Shown here piece by piece: positions 53,438-64,000 of a stretch of DNA of 64,000 bases; positions within the stretch are counted from its first letter, which is position 1, and each line of letters begins with the position of its first letter. The position numbers and the translations under genes are program-made. The stretch spans positions 248,001-312,000 of the forward strand of contig CAVSRB010000004.1 of NCBI GenBank assembly GCA_963730305.1, written 5' to 3'. Source of the stretch: CAMYMQ01 sp963730305 (GTDB taxonomy: Bacteria; Pseudomonadota; Alphaproteobacteria; Bin65). Under the pieces are notes generated by a model, which searched no databases, was not told the origin of the DNA, and worked only from the letters and a program-made list of their open reading frames with translations.

Positions 53438-53537
53438 AACGCGGTGGAAGACTGGACAGCGACCCGAGCGAAACTCGTTACGGCTGCTTCCTTCCGGATC
53501 TGACCGGGTTGGCGAGGAGCTCGTCCACCGCCAGCCT
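53438..53537 (-). ncRNA. ffs: Signal recognition particle RNA (4.5S type)
   Basis: On the minus strand it carries GGTCAGATCCGGAAGGAAGC followed by AGCC, the universally conserved Ffh-binding loop region. The closing stem pairs GCGGTGGA (53531-53524) with TCCACCGC (53448-53441). Its position directly upstream of dnaX on the same strand is typical. Ends are estimated from the stem. Confidence 0.93.
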
Positions 53538-53604
53538 TCCGAGGACACTATATCAGGACTCGGGCGCGGCCCGGCAAGGGGATTCCGGACGGGACACCCG
53601 CGAC

Positions 53605-53652
53605 GGGATTGGCGACCGGATTGGCGACGGGGGCGGCAACGGGGGCGGCAAC
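53605..53652. repeat. 12-bp tandem repeat, 4 copies
   Basis: Two units ending GGATTGGCGAC and two identical units GGGGGCGGCAAC follow each other without spacing. Confidence 0.85.
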
Positions 53653-53707
53653 GGGACGGCCGCGGGGGCGCATTGATCGCCCCCGCCCCGTGTGCCACCT
53701 TCCGACC

Positions 53708-54685
53708 ATGAACGACGCGCCGCCGCTGTCCCCCTCCGACCGCAATTTCTTCGCCCCCAGGACCCTCGACCGGGCCGCCCATCACCGCAAGGACGCCGCC
53801 TGGATCGAGGCGCGGCTGACCGACGCCGCGACCTTCCTGGTGCCGGTGTGGCGCTCGCGCAACCTGATCGACCCGGGCGAAACCGAGCCGGGCATGGCCG
53901 CGACCGACCCGCCCGCCGCGATCCTGCTGCCGGCGGCCGACAACCAGGCCGCGCTGGCCAGCTCGGAGGAGACCGTCTTCCTCGGCCTCGACGGCGACAC
54001 CGCCTATTTCGCGATCGACCTGTCGGCGCAGGAGGAGCCCGACGTCGAGGCGCTGACCGGCGTCGCCGGGGCGCGGCCGGTGTTCTCCGACCTGCGCTTC
54101 GCCGGGCCGCTGCTCGACCGCCACCACGGCAACCTGCTCGCCTACGCCCGCGGCATGCTGACCTGGCACCGCCGCCACCGCTTCTGCGGCGCCTGCGGCA
54201 CGGCGACCGAGGCGCGCGACACCGGCCACCTGCGCGTCTGCCCCAACCCGGCGTGCGAGCAACAGCATTTTCCCCGGACCGACCCGGCGGTGATCATGCT
54301 GGTCACGCGCGGCGACCGCTGCCTGCTCGGCCGCCAGGCGGTGTGGCCGGAGGGCATGCACTCGACCCTGGCCGGCTTCGTCGAGCCGGGCGAGACGCTG
54401 GAGGCCGCGGTCGCCCGCGAGGTGTTCGAGGAGGCCGGCGTGCGCGTGACCGACGTGCGCTACCACTCGTCCCAGCCGTGGCCGTTCCCGACCTCGCTGA
54501 TGCTCGGCTTCTTCGCCACGGCGCTCTCCGACACGGTCACGATCAACGACCACGAGCTGGAGGCCGCCGCCTGGTTCGAGCGCGATGCGGTGCGCGCCGC
54601 CGCCCGCGGCGAGGCCGACTTCACCCTGCCCCGCCCGGTCTCGATCGCCCGCCGCCTGGTCGAGGCGTGGCTGGAGGAAGGATAA
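53708..54685 (+). CDS. nudC: NAD(+) diphosphatase
   Basis: The 325-residue Nudix hydrolase cleaves NADH/NAD to NMN and AMP and can decap NAD-RNA. It has a zinc ribbon (RFCGACGTATEARDTG, then VCPNPACEQ), the Nudix box GFVEPGETLEAAVAREVFEE with AGV, and the NADH-pyrophosphatase marker SQPWPFPTSLMLGF. The N-terminal domain (NFFAPRTLDRAAHHRKD) is typical. The ATG at 53708 is selected, since the upstream frame reads through the 12-bp repeat. Confidence 0.94.
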   Translation: MNDAPPLSPSDRNFFAPRTLDRAAHHRKDAAWIEARLTDAATFLVPVWRSRNLIDPGETEPGMAATDPPAAILLPAADNQAALASSEETVFLGLDGDTAYFAIDLSAQEEPDVEALTGVAGARPVFSDLRFAGPLLDRHHGNLLAYARGMLTWHRRHRFCGACGTATEARDTGHLRVCPNPACEQQHFPRTDPAVIMLVTRGDRCLLGRQAVWPEGMHSTLAGFVEPGETLEAAVAREVFEEAGVRVTDVRYHSSQPWPFPTSLMLGFFATALSDTVTINDHELEAAAWFERDAVRAAARGEADFTLPRPVSIARRLVEAWLEEG

Positions 54686-54701
54686 AAGACAGCTGTCCCC
54701 A

Positions 54702-54735
54702 CACCCCGACACTTCGCTTCGCTGCGGCCGGGGTG
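54702..54735. repeat. Hairpin-forming element after nudC
   Basis: CACCCCG (54702-54708) and CGGGGTG (54729-54735) enclose CTTCGCTTCGCTGCG-type sequence. It may act as a terminator or be one of a dispersed hairpin family; the window holds no second exact copy. Confidence 0.5.
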
Positions 54736-54873
54736 ACACGATTTGAATGGCTGGTTGCGGGGCGGATACACGACGAGAAGGCCCCGCGCCCGCGCAACAC
54801 GCCGACATTGACCCCGTCGCCCTGCGGATAAAGATTAACGCGACATCGCATGCGCCCGAGGGGATAGCCGAGA

Positions 54874-55578
54874 ATGATCGACCTCTACTATTGGCCGACG
54901 CCGAACGGCCACAAGATCACGATGTTTCTGGAGGAAGCAGGCATCGACTACACGATCAAGCCGGTCGACATCGGCAAGGGCGAGCAGTTCGAGCCGGACT
55001 TCCTGAAGATCGCGCCGAACAACCGGATGCCCGCGATCGTCGACCACGATCCGGCGGGCGGCGGCGATCCGGTCTCGGTCTTCGAATCGGGCGCGATCCT
55101 GTTCTACCTGGGCGAGAAGACCGGCCAGTTCCTGCCCACCGAGCTCAGGCCCCGCGCCGAGGTGATGCAGTGGCTGATGTGGCAGATGGGCGGCCTCGGC
55201 CCGATGGCCGGCCAGAACCACCACTTCAACAACTACGCGCCCGAGGACCTGCCCTACGCCAAGAAGCGCTACAGGGACGAGACCAACCGGCTCTACGGCG
55301 TGCTCAACAAGCGGCTGGCCGACCGCGAGTTCGTCGCCGGCGACTTCTATTCGATCGCCGACATGGCGAGCTATCCGTGGGTCGTGCCGTGGAAGCGCCA
55401 GGGCCAGAACATCGACGACTTCCCGCACCTCAAGCGCTGGCTCGACGCGATCGGCGGCCGCAAGGCGACCAAGCGCGCCTACGAGATCGGCGACGAGATC
55501 CGCCCGCCGGAGCAGGCGCAGATGACCGAGGAGCAGAAGAAGATCCTGTTCGGCCAGACCGCCGCGGTGGTGCGGTAG
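54874..55578 (+). CDS. Glutathione S-transferase (YfcG/YghU-like, Nu class)
   Basis: The 234-residue protein has an N-terminal thioredoxin-fold domain (LYYWPTPNGHKITMFLEEAG, NNRMPAIVDHD, VFESGAILFYLGEKT) and a helical C-terminal domain (MQWLMWQMGGLGPMAGQNHH, YSIADMASYPW). The PTPNG start with Thr/Asn and the QxGxGPxxGQ-type segment are typical of YfcG/YghU proteins, which reduce disulfides using glutathione. Cytoplasmic. Standing alone between hairpin elements, it is probably monocistronic. Confidence 0.9.
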   Translation: MIDLYYWPTPNGHKITMFLEEAGIDYTIKPVDIGKGEQFEPDFLKIAPNNRMPAIVDHDPAGGGDPVSVFESGAILFYLGEKTGQFLPTELRPRAEVMQWLMWQMGGLGPMAGQNHHFNNYAPEDLPYAKKRYRDETNRLYGVLNKRLADREFVAGDFYSIADMASYPWVVPWKRQGQNIDDFPHLKRWLDAIGGRKATKRAYEIGDEIRPPEQAQMTEEQKKILFGQTAAVVR

Positions 55579-55591
55579 GGCACACCCTTCG

Positions 55592-55737
55592 GCGTCATTT
55601 CGACCGAGCGACCCTCGCCGCGCGAGGGGCGCGGAGCGGAGAAATCTTGCTTCCGTCGCGGGCATGGCGATCGCGGACGCAGATTCCTCGGCTGCACAAG
55701 CGCCGCGACGCGGCGCTTGCTCCGCTCGGAATGACGG
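55592..55737. repeat. Dispersed-type repeat with inverted ends
   Basis: It begins GCGTCATTTCGACCGAGCG and ends GCTCCGCTCGGAATGACGG; the ends are inverted relative to each other. Inside are GAGCGGAGAAATC and a GCGCCGCGACGCGGCGC palindrome. Such intergenic elements are familiar in alphaproteobacterial genomes; only one copy is in the window. Confidence 0.6.
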
Positions 55738-55765
55738 ATAGCCGATCGGTGGGGGAGCGCGCGCC

Positions 55766-56533
55766 CTACCGCGGCGGCATGCGCGCGCCGGCGTCGAGGC
55801 GGATGACGTCGCCGTTGAGATAGGTGATCTCGCAGATCGACGAGCACAGCCGCGCGTATTCCTCGGCCTTGCCGAAGCGGGTGCGCGGGAACAGCTGCGA
55901 CTTCTTCAGGTTCTCCTGGAAGTCCTCGGGCACCGTGTCCATCAGCGGCGTCTGGATGAAGCCCGGCGCGATGGTCAGCACCCGGACGCCGTAGCGTGCC
56001 AGCTCGCGCGCGGCAGGCAGCATCATGCCGACCACGCCGCCCTTGGACGAGGCGTAGGCGACCTGGCCGATCTGGCCCTCGTAGGCCGCGACCGAGGCGG
56101 TGTTGATGATCACCCCGCGCTCGTCGTCCTCGAGCGGATCGAGCCGCGCCATATCGGCGGCAGCGAGCCGCAGGCAGTTGAAGGTGCCGATCAGGTTGAC
56201 CTCGATGATCTGGGTATAGGCCTCCAGCGGCATCGGCGTGCCGTCGCGGCTGACGATGGCGCGGGCGGGGCCGATGCCGGCGCAGTTGACCAGGACGCGG
56301 GCCGGGCCGTTAGCGCTGCGGGCCTCGTCGAACGCGGTCTCGGCGGCGCTGGCCGACGACACGTCGCAATGGACGGCGACGCCGCCGATATCCTTGGCGA
56401 CGCGCTCGGCGCCCTCCATGTTGACGTCGAAGACCGCCACCTTCATGCCCTTGTCGGCGAAGTGGCGCGCCGTGGCCTCGCCCAGTCCCGAGCCGCCGCC
56501 GGTGACGATCGCTGAATGTCCGCTCAACTGCAT
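55766..56533 (-). CDS. SDR-family oxidoreductase (3-hydroxyacyl-CoA dehydrogenase-like)
   Basis: The 255-residue protein resembles HSD17B10-type 3-hydroxyacyl-CoA dehydrogenases. The nucleotide site TGGGSGLGEATARHFADK is near the N-terminus and VAVFDVN fixes NAD preference. NCAGIGPA and the catalytic Ser/Tyr/Lys (NTASVAAYEG, YASSKGG) follow. The C-terminus PRTRFGKAEEYARL, then INGDVIRLDAG-like YLNGDVIRLDAGARMPPR, is conserved in the group. Near the tandem acetoacetyl-CoA synthetases this fits use of ketone bodies or short hydroxyacyl-CoAs (inference). Confidence 0.88.
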   Translation of the reverse strand: MQLSGHSAIVTGGGSGLGEATARHFADKGMKVAVFDVNMEGAERVAKDIGGVAVHCDVSSASAAETAFDEARSANGPARVLVNCAGIGPARAIVSRDGTPMPLEAYTQIIEVNLIGTFNCLRLAAADMARLDPLEDDERGVIINTASVAAYEGQIGQVAYASSKGGVVGMMLPAARELARYGVRVLTIAPGFIQTPLMDTVPEDFQENLKKSQLFPRTRFGKAEEYARLCSSICEITYLNGDVIRLDAGARMPPR

Positions 56534-56638
56534 TCTGGAAATCCTCCCTCGCCTGGACCCGGTCGCCGGGCCGCAGCCGTCATAGCAAAAGCCGACCCGG
56601 TTTGGCGACGCGGTTTTCGCCCGCGGGAGCGCGCCGGC

Positions 56639-57580
56639 TCAGGTCTCCGGCGGCGCCGGCCCCGCGGTCTTGCGCCCCAGCCGCGCCTCGCGCTGGGCGA
56701 TGTAGATGCCGGCGCCGACGATGACCACGGCGCCGATCCAGGTCCACAGGTCGGAGGTCTGGCCGAAGGCGACGTAGCCGAGGATCGCGACGAAGATCAG
56801 CCGGGCGAAGTCGAACGGCATCACCACCGAAGCCTCGGCGGCGTAGATCGCGCGGGTGTAGCACTGGTGCGCCGCCGTGCCGAGCACGCCGACCAGCCCG
56901 GCCAGGCCGAGCTGCAGCCAGGTCGGGTCGCGCCACACGTAGAGCGCCGGCGGCAGCGACAGCGGCACCAGGAACAGGGCCATGTAGAGCACGATCGCGT
57001 TGGGCGATTCGGTGGTCGACAGCTTGCGGATGACGATCACCGACGACGCCACCATGAACGCGCCCAACAGCGCCATCAGCGCCGGCAGGGTGACGACCTC
57101 GACCCCCGGCCGCAGGATGATCAGCACGCCCCCGAAGCCGACCAGGATCGCCGTCCAGCGCCGCAGCCGCACGACCTCGCCCAGGAAGATCACGGCGAGG
57201 ATGGTGGCGAAGATCGGCATGGTGAAGTTGAGCGCGGTCGCCTCGGTGATCGGCATCGCGGTCAGCGCCCAGAAGAAGGACAGCATGGCGACGATGCTGG
57301 TCACGCCGCGGACGGCGTAGAGGCCGAAGCGCTGGGTCTTGAGCGCGCCGATCCCGACCCGCATCACCCACGGCGTCATCACCAGCACGCCGGCGCAGTT
57401 GCGGAAGAAGGCGATCTCGAACGCGTGCAGGTCTGCCGACAGGTAGCGGATCAGCCCCGCCATCGCGGCGAAGCACACCCCCGAGGTGACCATCCACGCC
57501 GCGCCGACCAGCACCTTGTTGGGGCGTGCGGGCAGCGCCGTGGCGGGAACGGGGGCGGGGCCATGGGGGCGGCGAGGCAT
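56639..57580 (-). CDS. DMT-superfamily (EamA) transporter
   Basis: The 313-residue membrane protein has about ten helices with two EamA repeats: FEIAFFRNCAGVLVMTPWVM, ALNFTMPIFATILAVIFLGE and VMPFDFARLIFVAILGYVAF. The start MPRRPHGPAP at 57580 is chosen; the earlier frame overlaps the promoter of the divergent synthetase gene. Substrate unknown. It is not in the same subgroup as the tandem EamA pair at 19-21 kb. Confidence 0.85.
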   Translation of the reverse strand: MPRRPHGPAPVPATALPARPNKVLVGAAWMVTSGVCFAAMAGLIRYLSADLHAFEIAFFRNCAGVLVMTPWVMRVGIGALKTQRFGLYAVRGVTSIVAMLSFFWALTAMPITEATALNFTMPIFATILAVIFLGEVVRLRRWTAILVGFGGVLIILRPGVEVVTLPALMALLGAFMVASSVIVIRKLSTTESPNAIVLYMALFLVPLSLPPALYVWRDPTWLQLGLAGLVGVLGTAAHQCYTRAIYAAEASVVMPFDFARLIFVAILGYVAFGQTSDLWTWIGAVVIVGAGIYIAQREARLGRKTAGPAPPET

Positions 57581-57695
57581 CGGGGTCACTATAGGTAGGC
57601 GTGCGGGGAACCGCCACGCCGGGCCGTGCTTGAAGGCGATGAATGTTTCGCATACCAAAGGTTACGAACCAACACCGCCGGCCGGGGAGGAACGC

Positions 57696-61619
<3,924 letters not shown>

Positions 61620-61675
61620 CGCGCCGGCGCCGCTCGCCGCGCAGACACGGCTTCGGCCCAACGGCATCCCGGCGC

Positions 61676-61693
61676 TTGACATTCACTTGTCAA
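61676..61693. promoter_or_regulatory. Perfect inverted repeat, probable TetR operator over a -35 box
   Basis: TTGACA and TGTCAA are perfect inverted 6-bp arms separated by 6 bases (TTCACT), centred about 28 bases before the TetR start codon. The left arm is also a consensus -35 hexamer, so binding would repress initiation. Confidence 0.7.
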
Positions 61694-61712
61694 TCGAATA
61701 ACGAATAGCGCC

Positions 61713-62339
61713 ATGGTTACACGCGCAGAACAACGCGAGGCGACCCGCCAGCGGATCGTCGACGCCGCCATCGAGGCCTTCTCGGAGCTCGGCTTCGAGG
61801 GCGCGAGCACGCGCAACATCGCCAACCGGGCCAACGCCAACCAGGGGCTGGTCACCTATTACTTCAAGTCGAAGGACGCGCTGTGGCGCGCCGCCACGGA
61901 CCACCTGTTCAAGAAGCTGGACGGGCAGCTCCGCGACGGGCTGATCCGGCTCAACGGCGCCCTGCCGCACGAGCGGGCGCGCGAGGCGATCCGCCAGTAC
62001 GTCCGCTTCGTCGCCGCCAACCCGAACCTGGCCGGGCTGATGCTGTCAGAAGGCAAGGCCGCGAGCGAGCGGCTGAGCTGGCTGATCGAGGAGCACCTCG
62101 CCGGCTTCTACCAGAACATGGCCAGGATGCAGCCGCTGCGCGACAAGGCCGAAATCCTGCCCCACGCCTATTACGCGCTGGCCGGGGCGGCCTCGCTGAT
62201 CTTCTCGCTGGCGCCCGAGTGCCGGCAGCTCACCGGCCTCGACCCGACCACCGAGGAAGCGATCGAGACCCACGCCGACTTCGTCGCCAACCTGTTCATC
62301 CCGCCGGACGGCGGCGAGGAGGCGGCAACGCCGTCCTGA
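61713..62339 (+). CDS. TetR-family transcriptional regulator
   Basis: The 208-residue repressor has an N-terminal TetR helix-turn-helix: QRIVDAAIEAFSELGFEGAS, then TRNIANRANANQGLVTYYF and KSKDALWRAA. The C-terminal ligand domain (about residues 60-195) is helical and resembles the CerR/AcrR-type C-terminal domain. It follows the synthetase pair on the same strand and is preceded by an inverted repeat overlapping a -35 box, suggesting autoregulation. Its target may include the synthetase genes, but their own upstream region lacks an obvious copy of this operator. Confidence 0.9.
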   Translation: MVTRAEQREATRQRIVDAAIEAFSELGFEGASTRNIANRANANQGLVTYYFKSKDALWRAATDHLFKKLDGQLRDGLIRLNGALPHERAREAIRQYVRFVAANPNLAGLMLSEGKAASERLSWLIEEHLAGFYQNMARMQPLRDKAEILPHAYYALAGAASLIFSLAPECRQLTGLDPTTEEAIETHADFVANLFIPPDGGEEAATPS

Positions 62340-62549
62340 CGGGACGCGCCGGCGCAAGCCGGCAAACGAAACCCGCACCCCTATTTCGGGGAAGGGTATG
62401 GGAGGGGGAACCCGGGCGCACTTCACGCCAGCCGCTTTCGGGCGGCGATCACACTGCGAAAGGGCGCGGCGTCCGCTTCGGCCAGTTCCTCGCCGAAGGC
62501 CCCCTCCAACTTTCCACGGAAAGTATCCGCCCGAAACGCCCGGCCCCGC

Positions 62550-63953
62550 CTACCCGAACCGCGCCTGGATCATCGCGAAGGCGGCGCGCAGGCCGGGGGC
62601 CTCGCCGCCCTTGGGGCGGCCGGGACGCGCGGCCGCGTTCCAGCCGAAGGTGTCGACATGGGCCCAGGGGATGCCCTCGCCGACGAACTCCTGCAGGAAC
62701 AGGGCCGCGGTGATCGCGCCGCCGAACGGGCTCTCGGCCGAGTTGGTGATGTCCGCGGTCTGGCCGTCGATCAGCTTGCGGTAGCCGGGCCACAGCGGCA
62801 GCCGCCACAGCGGGTCGTCGACGACGCGGCCGTGGGCGAGCAGGTCGTCGGCCAGCGCGTCGTCGTTGGCGAACAGCGCCGGCAGCTCGGTGCCGAGCGC
62901 GACCCGCGCCGCGCCGGTCAGGGTGGCGAAGTCGAGCAGCATGGCCGGCTTCTCCGACGCCGCCTCGGCCAGCGCGTCGGCCAGGATCACCCGGCCCTCG
63001 GCGTCGGTGTGGCCGACCTCGATGGTCAGCCCCTTGCGGGTCGGGACCACGTCCATCGGCCGGTAGGCGTTGCCGGCGATCGAGTTCTCCACCGCCGGGA
63101 TCAGCACCCGCAGCCGCACCGGCAGCTTCGCCGCCATGACCAGCTGGGCCAGGCCGAGCACGGTCGCCGCACCGCCCATGTCCTTCTTCATCAGCTTCAT
63201 GTTGCCCGACGTCTTGATGCCGAGGCCGCCGGTGTCGAAGCACACGCCCTTGCCGACCAGGGTCACCCTGGGCAGGTCCGTCGGCGGCGCGTCGTCGTCG
63301 CCTCCCGACCCGTTCCACCTCAGGTCGATCAGCCGCGGCGGATCGGCGGCGGCGCGGCCGACGGCGTGGATCGCGGGATAGTTGGCGTCGATGAGCGCGT
63401 CGCCCTCGATGACGTGGAAGGCGGCCCCCGCCGCCTCGGCGACGTGGCGCGCGGCGGCGGCCAGCGCCGACGGCCCCATGTCCTGCGCCGGGGTGTTGAT
63501 CAGGTCGCGGGCGAGGCAGACCGCCTCGGCGGTCCGGGTCACCGCCGGCCGGTCGGCGCCGTCGGGCCAGACCAGCGAGGGCAGCGGCTTCTTCGCCTCC
63601 TTGTAGCGGGTGAAGCGGTAGCAGCCGAGCGCCCAGCCGAGCGCGGCGGCGGTCGGCTCGGCCCCGGCCTCGAGCCGGTAGACGCCGTCGGGCAGCCGCA
63701 GCGGCAGGCCGGCGAGTCGCCACAGGTCGGGGGCGTCGGCCTTGCAGCCGACCAGCACCGTCTCGACGCCGCCGTCCTCGCCCGGCACCAGCGCGACCGC
63801 GCCGCCCTCGGCCCGGAACCCGCTGGCGTCGAGCCAGCGGCCGACCCGCGCCGGCTGGTCGGCCCGCCACGCGGCGAGCTCGCTCTTGGTGACGACGCGG
63901 ATCGGGATCGCCCCGCCCGCCGGCGCGTCGATCAGGTGAAAGAAACTGTTCAT
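62550..63953 (-). CDS. M17-family leucyl aminopeptidase
   Basis: The 467-residue enzyme has an N-terminal macro-like domain (about residues 1-150) and the M17 catalytic domain. Metal and catalytic residues are VTLVGKGVCFDTGGLGIK (Lys and Asp) and GHTDAEGRVILADALAE (Asp and Glu), here with GHTDAEGR where PepA proper has NTDAEGR, as in an alphaproteobacterial subgroup. Other blocks are MKLMKKDMGGAA and TLTGAARVALG. It cleaves N-terminal residues from peptides in the cytoplasm as a hexamer. The ATG at 63953 (MNSFFHLI) is preferred with AGCAGGG upstream; a GTG 27 bases earlier is an alternative. Confidence 0.9.
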   Translation of the reverse strand: MNSFFHLIDAPAGGAIPIRVVTKSELAAWRADQPARVGRWLDASGFRAEGGAVALVPGEDGGVETVLVGCKADAPDLWRLAGLPLRLPDGVYRLEAGAEPTAAALGWALGCYRFTRYKEAKKPLPSLVWPDGADRPAVTRTAEAVCLARDLINTPAQDMGPSALAAAARHVAEAAGAAFHVIEGDALIDANYPAIHAVGRAAADPPRLIDLRWNGSGGDDDAPPTDLPRVTLVGKGVCFDTGGLGIKTSGNMKLMKKDMGGAATVLGLAQLVMAAKLPVRLRVLIPAVENSIAGNAYRPMDVVPTRKGLTIEVGHTDAEGRVILADALAEAASEKPAMLLDFATLTGAARVALGTELPALFANDDALADDLLAHGRVVDDPLWRLPLWPGYRKLIDGQTADITNSAESPFGGAITAALFLQEFVGEGIPWAHVDTFGWNAAARPGRPKGGEAPGLRAAFAMIQARFG

Positions 63954-64000
63954 ATTCGCCCTGCTAGGATGTTCCGCCACAAAATGGCCCGCGCCGCGTC

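Larger units (their letters stand above)
53391..53707. other. Spacer with SRP RNA and 12-bp repeat
   Basis: Between dnaX (minus) and nudC (plus). It holds the SRP RNA and a tandem repeat, no protein gene. Confidence 0.7.

Overview
The window looks like the chromosome of a GC-rich alphaproteobacterium, probably close to Rhodospirillales. This rests on the gene order rpmH-rnpA-yidD-yidC-engB-argB-HAD-dapD-dapE, on truA/fmt/def clustered, and on recR and ybaB-dnaX with the small SRP RNA beside dnaX. No species can be named from sequence alone. Two parts differ sharply in composition and gene density.

Region A (about 1-15,600) is lower in GC, sparsely coding and accessory in character. It starts inside a frameshifted P-loop ATPase of the kind found on prophages and integrative elements. 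It then holds an orphan Tad-pilus set (TadG-like vWA protein, Flp pilin, TadE-like fragment), several tiny membrane proteins, a 1,105-residue SAM/cyclase/ATPase/TPR regulator, a small secreted protein, a broken TPR gene, an alpha/beta-hydrolase fused to a class III cyclase, and a winged-helix regulator. A dispersed intergenic repeat recurs at least four times, only here. The region ends at a tRNA-Arg(ACG) whose 3' end faces it, as expected of an island in a tRNA gene, although no integrase is visible.

Region B (about 15,700-64,000) is dense, very GC-rich core genome. It contains a lipoprotein, a gamma-glutamyltransferase-family gene, xanthine phosphoribosyltransferase, tandem EamA transporters, a secreted animal-type heme peroxidase with a long RTX repeat tail, panB/panC, a histidine kinase with a VTT-domain protein, the rpmH-to-argB block, the lysine/diaminopimelate genes dapD and dapE, a membrane adenylate cyclase, two MFS transporters, tRNA and formyl-Met processing genes, rmuC, recR, trehalose synthase, ybaB-dnaX-SRP RNA, nudC, a GST, an SDR, a DMT exporter, two tandem acetoacetyl-CoA synthetases, a TetR regulator with a clear operator, and an M17 aminopeptidase.

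Two features run through region B. Several conserved genes are broken by single extra bases (GGT twice, peroxidase, yidC tail, HAD, dapE three times, first acetoacetyl-CoA synthetase). This is most simply residual insertion error, but should be checked. Short tandem duplications (11-24 bp, 2-4 copies) also sit repeatedly at gene ends, linkers and intergenic gaps. No CRISPR array, complete prophage, transposase or rRNA was found. The best candidates for something new are the island repeat family, the iteron-like hairpin in the mobile ATPase gene, the cyclase-rich island cluster, and the cysteine-bearing RTX peroxidase.
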